DNA of 64,000 nucleotides from positions 806,001-870,000 of the forward strand of contig CAVWVW010000003.1 of assembly GCA_963758555.1 (NCBI GenBank). The letters are read 5' to 3'. The stretch comes from CAIUMH01 sp963758555 (lineage in GTDB: Bacteria; Actinomycetota; Acidimicrobiia; Acidimicrobiales; RAAP-2). Made by a program: the position numbers and the translations under genes. The notes below the pieces were generated by a model. That model made no database searches, had not been told where the DNA came from, and was given only the letters and a program-made list of their open reading frames with translations. How positions within the stretch are numbered: the first letter of the stretch is position 1; each line of letters begins with the position of its first letter. Of the stretch, positions 24,239 to 33,058 are shown piece by piece.

Positions 24239-24499
24239 ATGGCAACCCTCCTTGATTTCAACGAGGTGGATGAGGTCGACCTCTGGCTCTCTTCGCCGAA
24301 GCGCGATGAGGTCATCGGACCCCTCGGGGTCACGGCGCGGACGGTCGTCGCTCCACGAAACCCCAACCACGTGGGACTGCTGGCAGAGATTCCCGGCGTT
24401 CCCGCCTTTGAGGCCATCACGGCATCGGAAGCAGGCGCAAAGGCGATGCGATTCGACGGCGTGCGTCCTGACACGCTCGTGACGCTCGTCGAGAGCTGA
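24239..24499 (+). CDS. Hypothetical small protein
   Basis: An 86-residue soluble protein that I do not recognise. It has coding-like composition (MATLLDFNEVDEVDLWLSS, then VGLLAEIPGVPAFEAITASE), suggesting a small alpha/beta fold reminiscent of muconolactone-isomerase-sized proteins. GAGG lies a few bases before the ATG. It has no operon partner on this strand. Confidence 0.55.
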   Translation: MATLLDFNEVDEVDLWLSSPKRDEVIGPLGVTARTVVAPRNPNHVGLLAEIPGVPAFEAITASEAGAKAMRFDGVRPDTLVTLVES

Positions 24500-25170
24500 C
24501 CGATCTGGGCCGAGGACCTCGTGATGGCCTCGGCCCGCTGGCGTCGCACACGAGTGCTCGGCGCCTTCTGACCGGCGTGGCGCTCTGGGAACCCAGACGA
24601 GTCATCGGGGTCGTCGCAGCCCTCGTCTCGACGAGGATCGCACCCTCGAACCCGCCGGCGCCCAAGGCGCGCTGTCGAACGATGAGCCACCCATGAACCA
24701 GCTGCTGGTGCCCTCATCTCGTGGCCGGGGCACGCGGTGGAGTCACGCCGTGGCGCCGAAGACCCCCGGAGCGTCCGTCAGGGCTGTGATGGTCGGGTGT
24801 GGGGCTTGGCCGCGACGCAGTCTGCACACTGGAGATACGAGGGGAGCACCGCCCACGGTGTCGCTACCGGCTCGAAGCCTCGTGTCTGCTCCCCACCTCG
24901 AGTCGTCGAGGAGTCGAGCGGCGCCACGTGGAAGATCAGGATGGGAGGACCAGCCGGACTCGTCCAGGGACCGTCAAGATCAGTCCAACGCCGTTCAAGC
25001 AGCACAATCTCGGCTGGCATCGTCGAAGCCTATTGCACGCTGCTCTGTCGAAGAAAGTTGAGCGGTGCGCTGGGTCGAGGGACAGCGTCGCTTGAAGGCG
25101 ATCCTCCGCTTCGACGACACGACGATCGTCCTGACCCGCTCCATGCTGCGTGGAGGCAGCGAGCAGCGGC
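24500..25170. other. Intergenic stretch without a supportable gene
   Basis: About 670 bases. Open frames occur on both strands (for instance 80 codons on the minus strand at 24778-25020), but none has a convincing start or motif. It may hold decayed sequence. Confidence 0.4.
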
Positions 25171-26526
25171 TCACGTCCAACCAGCAGCTCGCTTCTTCTC
25201 CTCCCACAGCCTGTCGACGCCGCACAGGATCGCGTACTCGTCCTCAGGGGCGATCGGCTCGCCGACTCTCCCGAAGGATCGGTACACGGTGATGTCGAGC
25301 TCTTGTCGGATCGCTGCGAATCGCGGCTCATCGACGAGGTTGACGAGCTGGTGCGGATCCTCATGGTTGTCGAAGAGGAGCCATGGCTCGTCGAGGTGCC
25401 GAGCGTAGGTGTAGCGCTCAGTGCGCACGCCCCACCAGGGTCGCAGATCCTTGGCACGTGACCGGTCGACGACCAACGCGTTCTCGATGCCGACGGCGGA
25501 GGGTCGCTCAGGAAGCGCTGGATCAGCGAGGTGCCCGGAGAGCTCTCGGCCCTGCATCCGTCGGTCAGGCTCTTGTCCGAGCAGGCCGAGCAGAGTGGGA
25601 GCGAGATCGACCATGCCGATGAGGAGCTGCTCGCGTTGTCCAGCGCGCCCAAGGACGGCTCCGCCCCGCATCAGGAGAGGGATGGCGATGGACTCTTCGA
25701 AGGGAACCTGCTTGCCGTGACGGCCATGAGAGCCGAGCATCGTGCCGTGATCAGAGCTGAAGACCACGAGGGTGTCATCGAGGAGGTCGTGCTCTTCGAG
25801 GTAGGCCACGAGACGCCCGAACTGCTCATCGACCGCCGTCGTGTGGGCGTAGTAGTTCGCCAGATCTGACCGCTCGTCCTCGGCGAGCTCGGCTGGCACG
25901 TTGGGAGGCAGCGTGAGAGCGGCGGGATCGTAGAGGTGCTCTCTGCCGGGGGCTGCGGGGAGATAGGGCTCGTGGGGAGGCCCGTAGGACACGAAGAGGC
26001 AGAAGGGCTGCGTGGTGCGAGCCTCCCTGAGGCGGTGGAGCCAACCGAGGGCCAGGTCGGTCTGGACCTCTGGCTCGTAGCGTCCCGGTGCCGCATGGAC
26101 CTCAGGGGTGTCTTCGTGCCAGCGGGGGTTCATGTAGGCGTGGCTGCACTCCCACGAAGCCCAGAAGGCATCGAACCCCAGGCGACCCGGGCCAGGCGGT
26201 GTGAAGCGATCGCGCGGGAGCCCACCGAGGTGCCACTTGCCGACGTAGCCGCAGAGGTAGCCGGCGTCGTTGAGCGAGCGAGCGATCGAGGGACCGTCGT
26301 GTCTGATGGGCAGATCGTTGGTCGCAGCCCCATGGGTCCGGGGCCAGCATCCCGTGAGCAGTGAACCTCGCACGGGCGTGCACACCGGCGTCGTCGAGTA
26401 CGCATGGTCGAAGACGACCCCTTCGGCTGCCATGCGGTCGAGGACGGGCGTCTGGACGTCGCTGTTGGCGTTGCACGCCACCGCTTGGGCGCGCAGTTCG
26501 TCGGCGAAGACGAAGAGCAGGTTCAT
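25171..26526 (-). CDS. Sulfatase
   Basis: A 451-residue type I sulfatase of the alkaline phosphatase superfamily. The N-terminal metal site is NLLFVFADELRAQA; the modification motif C49-T-P-V-R53 followed by GSLLTG would supply the formylglycine nucleophile. Next come YVGKWHLGG and, later, VFSSDHGTMLGSHGRHGK for the second metal site. Such enzymes hydrolyse sulfate (or phosphonate) esters. The Cys form needs a formylglycine-generating enzyme, not seen in this window. The inner ATG matches the family start; an upstream start would add 24 residues. Confidence 0.9.
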   Translation of the reverse strand: MNLLFVFADELRAQAVACNANSDVQTPVLDRMAAEGVVFDHAYSTTPVCTPVRGSLLTGCWPRTHGAATNDLPIRHDGPSIARSLNDAGYLCGYVGKWHLGGLPRDRFTPPGPGRLGFDAFWASWECSHAYMNPRWHEDTPEVHAAPGRYEPEVQTDLALGWLHRLREARTTQPFCLFVSYGPPHEPYLPAAPGREHLYDPAALTLPPNVPAELAEDERSDLANYYAHTTAVDEQFGRLVAYLEEHDLLDDTLVVFSSDHGTMLGSHGRHGKQVPFEESIAIPLLMRGGAVLGRAGQREQLLIGMVDLAPTLLGLLGQEPDRRMQGRELSGHLADPALPERPSAVGIENALVVDRSRAKDLRPWWGVRTERYTYARHLDEPWLLFDNHEDPHQLVNLVDEPRFAAIRQELDITVYRSFGRVGEPIAPEDEYAILCGVDRLWEEKKRAAGWT

Positions 26527-26800
26527 GGTCGCATCGTAGAGGCGCCAGTGTTGGGGATCCCGTGGCACGCCCGCCCTGCGGGCTCCGAGCGTGCGCATCG
26601 GTTCTCGTTCGCGATGCGTCGCCCTCTTGAGACGAGTTCGCTCGCATCAGGGGCTCTCGGTCTCTTCGGCTGCTGCCGCTCGACGTCAGCGAACGCATGG
26701 CGAGCAACGCCAGAGCCTCGACGTGCTGGCGAGAGGCTCCGGTCTTGAGGTCAGCGTCCCTGTCGAGCGTGCCTGCTCGGCCGGCAGGTGCTGCCGTTCC

Positions 26801-27106
26801 TCACGCCGCTTGCTGGGTCGGTGCGCCGAGCGCCCGAGATCGCTCGACTGCCTTGACCAGCCCGAAGGCGGCGAGGGCGACAGGGATGAGCGCAAACCAT
26901 CCCGCAAGGTAGCCAAGAGAGACCGAAGCGACCAGCACGACGACGAGCTCGAGCACGATGACGATCAAGAGCACCACAGCCCATGGACCGTACTGCGTCG
27001 CTGCGCTGGCGACCTTGGTCGACTCCGCGGGCCGAGCTCGCCAGAACGTCTCGAGGACCTGGCGCTTCTCGGAGAACGAGCAGCTCTTGTAGGCGTCCAG
27101 CTTCAT
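26801..27106 (-). CDS. Small two-helix membrane protein
   Basis: A 101-residue protein with a soluble N-terminus (MKLDAYKSCSFSEKRQVLET) and two adjacent transmembrane helices, WAVVLLIVIVLELVVVLVAS and LAGWFALIPVALAAFGLV. I do not recognise it. The preceding 270 bases up to the sulfatase contain no gene I can support. Confidence 0.55.
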   Translation of the reverse strand: MKLDAYKSCSFSEKRQVLETFWRARPAESTKVASAATQYGPWAVVLLIVIVLELVVVLVASVSLGYLAGWFALIPVALAAFGLVKAVERSRALGAPTQQAA

Positions 27107-27244
27107 AGCAAAACTCTAATCTCGCTCACACGCCCTCGAGATGATCGTGCCCGAGCCCGTCGTGGCTCGACCAGGTCCGTCCGAGCTGGGCGCACCTTCT
27201 CCTGGGCTGCTGGGCTTGTCGCGGACCTGTGCTGCTCGGAGCCC

Positions 27245-28135
27245 TCAGCTCGTCGGCTCGTCGATGGCGGAGGCCGTCATGTCTTCGAGCGTCCAGGTGT
27301 CCTCGAAGTGGATCGACGTCATGGCGAAGTTGCCCCCGTCGCAGGCCGGGATGATCAGCCCAGACATGTAGGCGGAGTCATCGGAGGCCAAGAAGGTCGC
27401 CACCACCGCGTTGTCCTGGAGACCGGGAGGACGACCCACCTTGAGTGGACCGACGAACTTGTCGTCGTGCCACGGCTCGCCTGATTGCGCGAGCGCAAAC
27501 TCCTCGTAGGACTGGTTGAGCACGGGGGCATCGAGGGGGAGGGCGAAGTTGATGGACATGCCGTGGGTCGGCGCGAAGCCGTTCACGCGGATGCCGTATC
27601 GACCCCACTCGGTGGCCATGGAGCGCACGAGGCCGATCGCTCCGGCTTTGCCCGCCGCGTAGGCGCCGAAGCCCACGGGATAGGCGTTGAGGCCCGCTGC
27701 GGAGGTCGTGACGACGATGTTGCCGCTGCGCTGCTTCTTCATCTGGTGGAACGCGTGCTTGCCCGAGAAGAACACACCGCGAAAGACGGTGTTGGTCACG
27801 TCATCCCACTGCTCTTCGGTGGTCTCCGCGATCGAAGGCCCCCCAGGCAGGGATCGGCCGGCGTTGGCGAACATGATGTCGAGCTTGCCGAACTGCTCGA
27901 CGGCGGCGTGCACCGCGTTGGCGACGTCGGCCTCGACGCGCACGTCTGCCTTGAGGCCGACGGCCTCACCCCCGGCGGCCTCGATCTCCTTGGCCACCGC
28001 GTGCGCCCGATCCTCCACCAGATCGGAGACGAGGATCTTGCCCCCTTCAGCGCTCCACTGGAGCGCGCACAGCCGACCCAACCCGGCCCCGCCTCCCGTG
28101 ATGACGATGCTCTTTCCCTCAAATCGGTTTGCCAC
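27245..28135 (-). CDS. Short-chain dehydrogenase/reductase (SDR)
   Basis: A 296-residue classical SDR. The nucleotide-binding glycines are in ITGGGAGLG (about residues 12-20), the NAG motif in FANAG, the catalytic Ser in VVTTSAAG, and the Tyr-x3-Lys pair in YAAGK. A Rossmann pattern with Asp (VSDLVED) at the end of beta-2 favours NAD over NADP. It has an extra C-terminal stretch of about 40 residues after the usual GG-x-FAM ending. The GTG after GGAGGAAG is preferred to a start seven codons upstream. Substrate unknown. Confidence 0.88.
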   Translation of the reverse strand: MANRFEGKSIVITGGGAGLGRLCALQWSAEGGKILVSDLVEDRAHAVAKEIEAAGGEAVGLKADVRVEADVANAVHAAVEQFGKLDIMFANAGRSLPGGPSIAETTEEQWDDVTNTVFRGVFFSGKHAFHQMKKQRSGNIVVTTSAAGLNAYPVGFGAYAAGKAGAIGLVRSMATEWGRYGIRVNGFAPTHGMSINFALPLDAPVLNQSYEEFALAQSGEPWHDDKFVGPLKVGRPPGLQDNAVVATFLASDDSAYMSGLIIPACDGGNFAMTSIHFEDTWTLEDMTASAIDEPTS

Positions 28136-28396
28136 GTCGCTCTTCCTCCCCCTCACCGGACAGAGGGCAATCTACGTTCAATCTCGATGCTTTGAAACTC
28201 GAACTGCTCAGAACGGGCCGAGGCACGCTCTCAGCCGCACGTCGTCGCCTCCGCCGGCGGCATCGCGCTCGGTCACGACCTGGTCGGACCCTGGCCTCTG
28301 TGCGCTCACGCATCAAGGCTGCAGCGTGCGGGTAGGAGACCGGGTGGCGAGGTGATCGACCTCTGCCATGACGACGAGTGAAGAGGAGTCTGCGAG

Positions 28397-28706
28397 ATGG
28401 CACAGGGCAGCGACGGTCTCCACGAGGACCCCACGATGCTTTCGGCGGCGACCAAAGACCGTCATCGAGCGATCGTCTCGCTCATGGAGGAGCTTGAGGC
28501 GATCGACTGGTACAGCCAGCGCGCGCGAGGTGACGAGCGACCACGAGCTGGTGGAGATCCTCACGCACAACAGAGATGAGGAGGTCGAGCACGCCTCGAT
28601 GCTCCTCGAGTGGCTCCGTCGGCACGACGAGGTGTTCGACCGACAGCTCAAGCGCTACCTCTTCTCGGAGCAACCCATCTTGGAAGCCGAGGAGGAGTCC
28701 GGGTGA
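28397..28706 (+). pseudogene. Encapsulated ferritin-like protein (EncFtn), frameshifted
   Basis: Frame one encodes residues 1-43 (HEDPTMLSAATKDRHRAIVS, MEELEAIDWYSQRA). After the CGCGCGCG run at 28520-28527 the protein continues one frame on (EVTSDHELVEILTHNRDEEV, EHASMLLEWLRRH, RYLFSEQPILEAEEES). Removing one base gives a 102-residue protein in which E32, E62 and H65 fall at the ferroxidase positions known for Rhodospirillum rubrum EncFtn. These proteins oxidise iron inside encapsulin shells. No encapsulin gene is in the window, and no C-terminal targeting peptide is visible. Confidence 0.8.
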
Positions 28707-29057
28707 GCCCGCCGTCCAACCCTTGAGTCGAGGCTGGGGTCGACGCGCCGCGGCAAGCGAGACCCGTGTCGAGCTGATCTCGATCAGCGAGGCAGACCGT
28801 GAGCACCAGTGGTCCTACGCACCCAGCCGGCAACTCGCAGGGTCCAAACTCTGCGAAGCGATGGGGGCAACCTCGTTCGAGCGGTGACGTTTCCGTGCGA
28901 CATGCGGCGGCGCCCGTGGTCTCGCTCGATCCCTCCGAGAATCGTGGGCAGCCCAAGATGTTTTCGGCGCTGGTGAACGAGTGGGTCATCACCTCGGTAT
29001 CACGTGGTGATGAACCACCACCGCGTCCCCATCAGCCTTCCAGCTCACCGCCGAACC
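28707..29057. other. Intergenic stretch after the ferritin-like gene
   Basis: No gene I can support in 350 bases. I looked for an encapsulin targeting peptide or the start of an encapsulin in all plus-strand frames and did not see one. Confidence 0.45.
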
Positions 29058-29585
29058 ATGCGCCTCAGCGTGCGCGGAGGCGCTCTTGCGGTCTCGATGG
29101 CGGCGGTCGCCGTCGTGGCCGCTGCTTGCGGCTCCTCATCGAGCTCACCGACCTCGACGACGAGCGCCCCCACCCCAGTCAGCACCCCGTCCAGCCCCCA
29201 GCTGTCGACCACCACCATCTCTCACCTCGGCACGGTCGTGGTGGGCCCCAACGGCAGGACCCTCTACTACCTCACCTCAGATACCCCCACCAAGAGCACC
29301 TGCAGTGGTGCGTGCTCCTCCTTCTGGCCCCCCCTGGTGGAGTCGAGCGGTTCGAAGGTGGTCCTCGCTCAGGGGCTCACAGGCTCCTTGGGATCCCTGA
29401 CTCGCCCTGACGGCACCACACAGGTCACCTATGACCAGCATCCGCTCTACTACTACGCGCAAGACGCGACTTCCGGCCAGGCCAACGGTCAAGGGGTCGA
29501 TGGGACCTGGTTCGTGCTCAAGACCGCGGGCTCGACTGGTGCCACCGTGCCCAGCACGAGCCAACGTGGCGGAGCCGGCTACTAG
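29058..29585 (+). CDS. Secreted-repeat lipoprotein (Lipoprotein_15 type)
   Basis: A 175-residue protein. A signal sequence with lipobox VAAA-Cys is followed by a Ser/Thr/Pro-rich linker of about 35 residues. Two copies of the secreted repeat follow: NGRTLYYLTSDTPTKSTCSG with FWPPL, and YDQHPLYYYAQDATSGQANG with GTWFVL. This repeat family is common in actinobacterial surface lipoproteins; function is unknown. The start at MRLSVRGG gives a clean signal peptide. The gene end overlaps the convergent membrane-protein gene by four bases. Confidence 0.8.
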   Translation: MRLSVRGGALAVSMAAVAVVAAACGSSSSSPTSTTSAPTPVSTPSSPQLSTTTISHLGTVVVGPNGRTLYYLTSDTPTKSTCSGACSSFWPPLVESSGSKVVLAQGLTGSLGSLTRPDGTTQVTYDQHPLYYYAQDATSGQANGQGVDGTWFVLKTAGSTGATVPSTSQRGGAGY

Positions 29586-30439
29586 GAGGTCTTCGTCTGG
29601 CCTCCCGCCACCAGCTTGGCGCTCATCTTGATCGCCTTGACCGAGCTTGTCGCACCGATCTGGAGAGCGAGGCCGAGCAAGAGCAGGATCGCACCCGGGA
29701 CAAGCAGGGCCCGTGAGCCGAGCATCAAGATCCCGATGCGTGCCAGCAGGTAGGGAGGCGAGCAGATGATGGCACCGATGACACCGCCGACGACTGTGGC
29801 CTTGAGCTGGTCTGCCTTCGAATAGGTCGCGCGCATGCCGATGAGGCGGGCGGGCACCGTGACGTAGGCGAACATCATCACACCGATGACGATGCTCAGC
29901 GACACCGTGAACCACAGGTAGCTCCACCGGATCACGTAGAGCGAAGCGAGGCCGAGGGCGAGGCCGATGATCGCTCCTGAGCCGAGGACGACCAGCGCGT
30001 GGCTGCGAGCCTGGCTGAAGGCGGGGCGGATCTCGATCTTGTCCTTCTTGGCCACAGCGAAGGCGAAGACGGCGTTGAGGAACGAGCTCGCCGCGGTGAT
30101 CGCCACGATGACGACGATCGCCAGAGCGAGGATCCAGCCATGGAGCGGGTGAAAGGATTTGCCGTAGAAGACGTGCGCCTTCAGGTTGAGCATGGCGGCC
30201 CAGATCCACATCGCCGGGAGGATCTGGATGAGCATCAGGCGCCAGTTGGTGACCAACATGCGGAGGCCTTCGAAGAGCATCGTGAACGCACCGACGACCA
30301 TGCCGAGCGGCGCGTAGAGGCGACGACGTCCGCTGAGCTTGTTCACCGCCTCTTCGACCAGGGTGTCGTCGCCGTCGCGGATGGCGTCGATCAGACCTCG
30401 AACCTGGGAGATGACCGAGTCGGTGCGTGATGTGGGCAT
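29582..30439 (-). CDS. Multi-pass membrane protein
   Basis: A 285-residue protein with a soluble N-terminal 45 residues (VISQVRGLIDAIRDGDDTLV) and about six transmembrane helices, including ILALAIVVIVAITAA, ALVVLGSGAIIGLALGLA and ALLVPGAILLLLGLALQI. Between them lie AVAKKDKIEIRPAFSQAR and RATYSKADQLKATVVGG. I do not recognise a characterised family. AAGGTAG precedes the ATG; the longer frame upstream is not conserved-looking. Confidence 0.7.
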   Translation of the reverse strand: MPTSRTDSVISQVRGLIDAIRDGDDTLVEEAVNKLSGRRRLYAPLGMVVGAFTMLFEGLRMLVTNWRLMLIQILPAMWIWAAMLNLKAHVFYGKSFHPLHGWILALAIVVIVAITAASSFLNAVFAFAVAKKDKIEIRPAFSQARSHALVVLGSGAIIGLALGLASLYVIRWSYLWFTVSLSIVIGVMMFAYVTVPARLIGMRATYSKADQLKATVVGGVIGAIICSPPYLLARIGILMLGSRALLVPGAILLLLGLALQIGATSSVKAIKMSAKLVAGGQTKTS

Positions 30440-30629
30440 CGCTACCTTCCTCGTCGTCTCACAGGAGCGGGTGTCGTCCTCCATCGATCTCGTGCTCGAG
30501 TGGGGGCAGCGAGACGGCCTCAGGTTACGACAGCACCCCAAGCCTCAGGTACTCGCTCCTGTGCCTGGCGAGGTGGGGGAGCGTCACTCGATAGTCTCGT
30601 GATTCAACCGAGGACGAGGAGCTGACGAC

Positions 30630-31655
30630 ATGCAGTTGGGGATGGTCGGCCTTGGCCGCATGGGGGCAAACATGGTGACTCGCCTGCAGGGTCGAGGCCA
30701 CGAGCTGGTCGTCACCGACCACGACCCTGCAGCGATCGAGCGCCTCGTCGGTGAAGGCGCGACAGGCGCTCCAGATCTCAAGGGGCTCGTCGGTGCACTG
30801 AACCGTCCTCGAGCGATCTGGTTGATGGTGCCAGCCGGTGTGGTCGACTCGGTGCTCGACGAGCTCACCCCTCTGCTGGAGCCGGGCGACGTCATCATCG
30901 ACGGAGGCAACTCGCACTACCACGACGACCTGCGACGGGCTGAGGCGCTCGCTCCTTCAGGGATCGGGTACGTGGACTGTGGCACGAGCGGCGGGATCTG
31001 GGGTGCCGAGCGCGGGTACTGCCTGATGGTCGGAGGCGAAGATGCCTCGTTCTCGCTGGTGGAGCCCATCTTGAAGGACCTGGCCCCGGGTGTCGACGCC
31101 GCGGAGCGCTCACCTGGTCGCGAGGGCACGCCCTCGACGGCGGAAGAGGGCTACTTGCACTGCGGACCTCCGGGTGCCGGTCACTTCGTCAAGATGGTCC
31201 ACAACGGGATCGAGTACGGCTTGATGGCGGCCTACGCCGAGGGGCTCGCGGTGTTGGCGTCGGCAGACGCCGGCGACAGGGAGGTCGCCTCTGACGCGGA
31301 GACCGCTCCGCTGCGCGATCCGGATCTCTATCGCTACCAGCTCGATCTCTCGGAGGTCGCTGAGCTGTGGCGACGGGGCTCGGTGGTGAGCTCCTGGCTG
31401 CTCGACCTCACCGCTCAGGCGCTGCACCAGAGCCCACGGCTCGAGAGCTTCGGTGGGCGTGTGTCCGACTCAGGTGAGGGTCGCTGGACGGTCCAGGCGG
31501 CGATCGACGAGGGTGTCCCGACCCCTGTGCTCTCCGCCGCCCTCACCAGCCGCTTCGCGTCACAAGGCTCCGCAGAGTTCGCCGACAAGGTCTTGAGCGC
31601 GATGCGCTTCGGTTTCGGCGGCCACCTGGAGAAGGGTGCTGGCGAGCATGGCTGA
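30630..31655 (+). CDS. gnd: 6-phosphogluconate dehydrogenase (decarboxylating), short type
   Basis: A 341-residue enzyme that converts 6-phosphogluconate to ribulose 5-phosphate and CO2. The Rossmann motif is GMVGLGRMGANM (residues 4-15), with DGGNSHYHDD and the catalytic helix GAGHFVKMVHNGIEYG around residues 185-200. It is shorter than the classical 470-residue dimeric form; short forms usually prefer NAD. Asp30 in VVTDHDP after beta-2 fits NAD preference (inference). It heads the operon gnd-zwf-pgi-pgl, overlapping zwf by eight bases. Confidence 0.94.
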   Translation: MQLGMVGLGRMGANMVTRLQGRGHELVVTDHDPAAIERLVGEGATGAPDLKGLVGALNRPRAIWLMVPAGVVDSVLDELTPLLEPGDVIIDGGNSHYHDDLRRAEALAPSGIGYVDCGTSGGIWGAERGYCLMVGGEDASFSLVEPILKDLAPGVDAAERSPGREGTPSTAEEGYLHCGPPGAGHFVKMVHNGIEYGLMAAYAEGLAVLASADAGDREVASDAETAPLRDPDLYRYQLDLSEVAELWRRGSVVSSWLLDLTAQALHQSPRLESFGGRVSDSGEGRWTVQAAIDEGVPTPVLSAALTSRFASQGSAEFADKVLSAMRFGFGGHLEKGAGEHG

Positions 31656-33030
31656 GCAGGCTGACGCCCTCGTCTTCTTCGGAGCGAGCGGCGATCTCGC
31701 CTACAAGCAGATCTTCCCTGCGCTCTACCGGCTCGTCGATCACGGGATCTTGGACGTACCGGTCATCGGCGTCGCCTCGTCGCCGATGTCCAATGACGAG
31801 TTTCGCGAGCGAGCGCATGCCAGCGTCGCTGACCACACCAAGATCGACGAGACGATCTTCGCCAAGCTGGCCAGCCTCCTTCGCTACGTGAGCGGCGACT
31901 ACAAGCAGTCGTCCACCTTCGACGCCCTCCGAGAGGACCTCGGTGACGCCAGCAGGCCGCTTCACTACCTGGCGGTGCCGCCGTCGATGTTCCCTGTCGT
32001 CATCAGCGGCCTCTCGGCCATGGGCGATTGCTCGACGGCGCGGATCATGGTCGAGAAGCCCTTCGGGCGGGATCTGGCGTCCGCTCGCGAGCTCAACGAC
32101 TTGCTGCACGAGCACTTCACCGAGGATCGGATCTTCAGGATCGATCACTACCTCGGCAAAGATCCGGTTCAGAACATCGTCTACACGCGCTTCGCCAACC
32201 CGATCTTCGAGCCGATCTGGAATCGTCGCTTCGTCAAGTCCATGCAGATCACGATGGCCGAGGAGTTCGGCGTCGAGGATCGGGGTGCGTTCTACGACCA
32301 GGTCGGCACCATCCGCGACGTGCTCCAGAACCACCTGCTCGCCGTGGTGTCGAACCTCTGCATGGAGCCGCCGTCGAACGGGAGCAGTGACGCCGTCAGA
32401 GACGCACGAGCGATCTTGCTCAAGGCGGTGCGCCCCCTCCGCCCCACCGATCTGGTCCGGGGTCAGTACGAGGGCTACCGAGACAACCCGGGCGTCCACC
32501 CTGATTCGGCCGTCGAGACCTTCGTGGCCGTCAAGCTGACGATTGACACGTGGCGCTGGGCCGGCGTCCCGATCTTCATCCGAACGGGCAAGCACCTCCC
32601 GGTGACCGCGACGGAGATCACCGTCGAGTTCACCCGACCTCCCGTCGATCTCTTCGGAGAGGTGGTCCCTCGCAACTCGTCGCACCTCCGCTTCCGGATC
32701 TCACCCGACATCTCGATCGGGCTCGCCATGCGGGTCAAGCAGCCCGGGGACCGGATGGTCGGTGACGACGTCGAGCTCAGCTTGGCGGAGCAGGCGAGCG
32801 AGGCAGTCCCGCCCTACGCCAGGCTCATCGAGGACGCGCTCCGGGGCTCCACGGAGCTGTTCACCCGTGAGGACCTGGTCGACGCCGAGTGGCAGATCGT
32901 CGAGACCATCTTGGGGAACGCCACACCTGTGTACCACTATGACCAAGGCACCTGGGGCCCTCCTGAGGCGCTGGGGATCATCGGTGCAGACGGTCCGTGG
33001 ATCGATCCACGGGTCAACCTGTCGAGCTGA
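31648..33030 (+). CDS. zwf: Glucose-6-phosphate 1-dehydrogenase
   Basis: A 460-residue G6PDH that makes 6-phosphogluconolactone and NADPH, the entry to the oxidative pentose phosphate pathway. It has the dinucleotide motif GASGDLAYKQIFPALYRL near the N-terminus, VEKPFGRDL, and the active-site RIDHYLGK at about residue 165. GGAGAAGGG lies upstream of the ATG, inside the end of gnd. No opcA neighbour is present, unlike in many other actinobacteria. Confidence 0.96.
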   Translation: MAEQADALVFFGASGDLAYKQIFPALYRLVDHGILDVPVIGVASSPMSNDEFRERAHASVADHTKIDETIFAKLASLLRYVSGDYKQSSTFDALREDLGDASRPLHYLAVPPSMFPVVISGLSAMGDCSTARIMVEKPFGRDLASARELNDLLHEHFTEDRIFRIDHYLGKDPVQNIVYTRFANPIFEPIWNRRFVKSMQITMAEEFGVEDRGAFYDQVGTIRDVLQNHLLAVVSNLCMEPPSNGSSDAVRDARAILLKAVRPLRPTDLVRGQYEGYRDNPGVHPDSAVETFVAVKLTIDTWRWAGVPIFIRTGKHLPVTATEITVEFTRPPVDLFGEVVPRNSSHLRFRISPDISIGLAMRVKQPGDRMVGDDVELSLAEQASEAVPPYARLIEDALRGSTELFTREDLVDAEWQIVETILGNATPVYHYDQGTWGPPEALGIIGADGPWIDPRVNLSS

Positions 33031-33058
33031 GCTCGCAGTCGATGGAGAAGAGGTGGCG

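Noticed and set aside
24778..25020. Minus-strand ORF of 80 codons before the sulfatase
   Set aside because: Weak start site and no recognisable features; not distinguishable from chance in GC-rich DNA.
28707..29057. Encapsulin or targeting peptide downstream of the ferritin gene
   Set aside because: No frame shows an encapsulin start or a hydrophobic GSLGIGSL-like tail.
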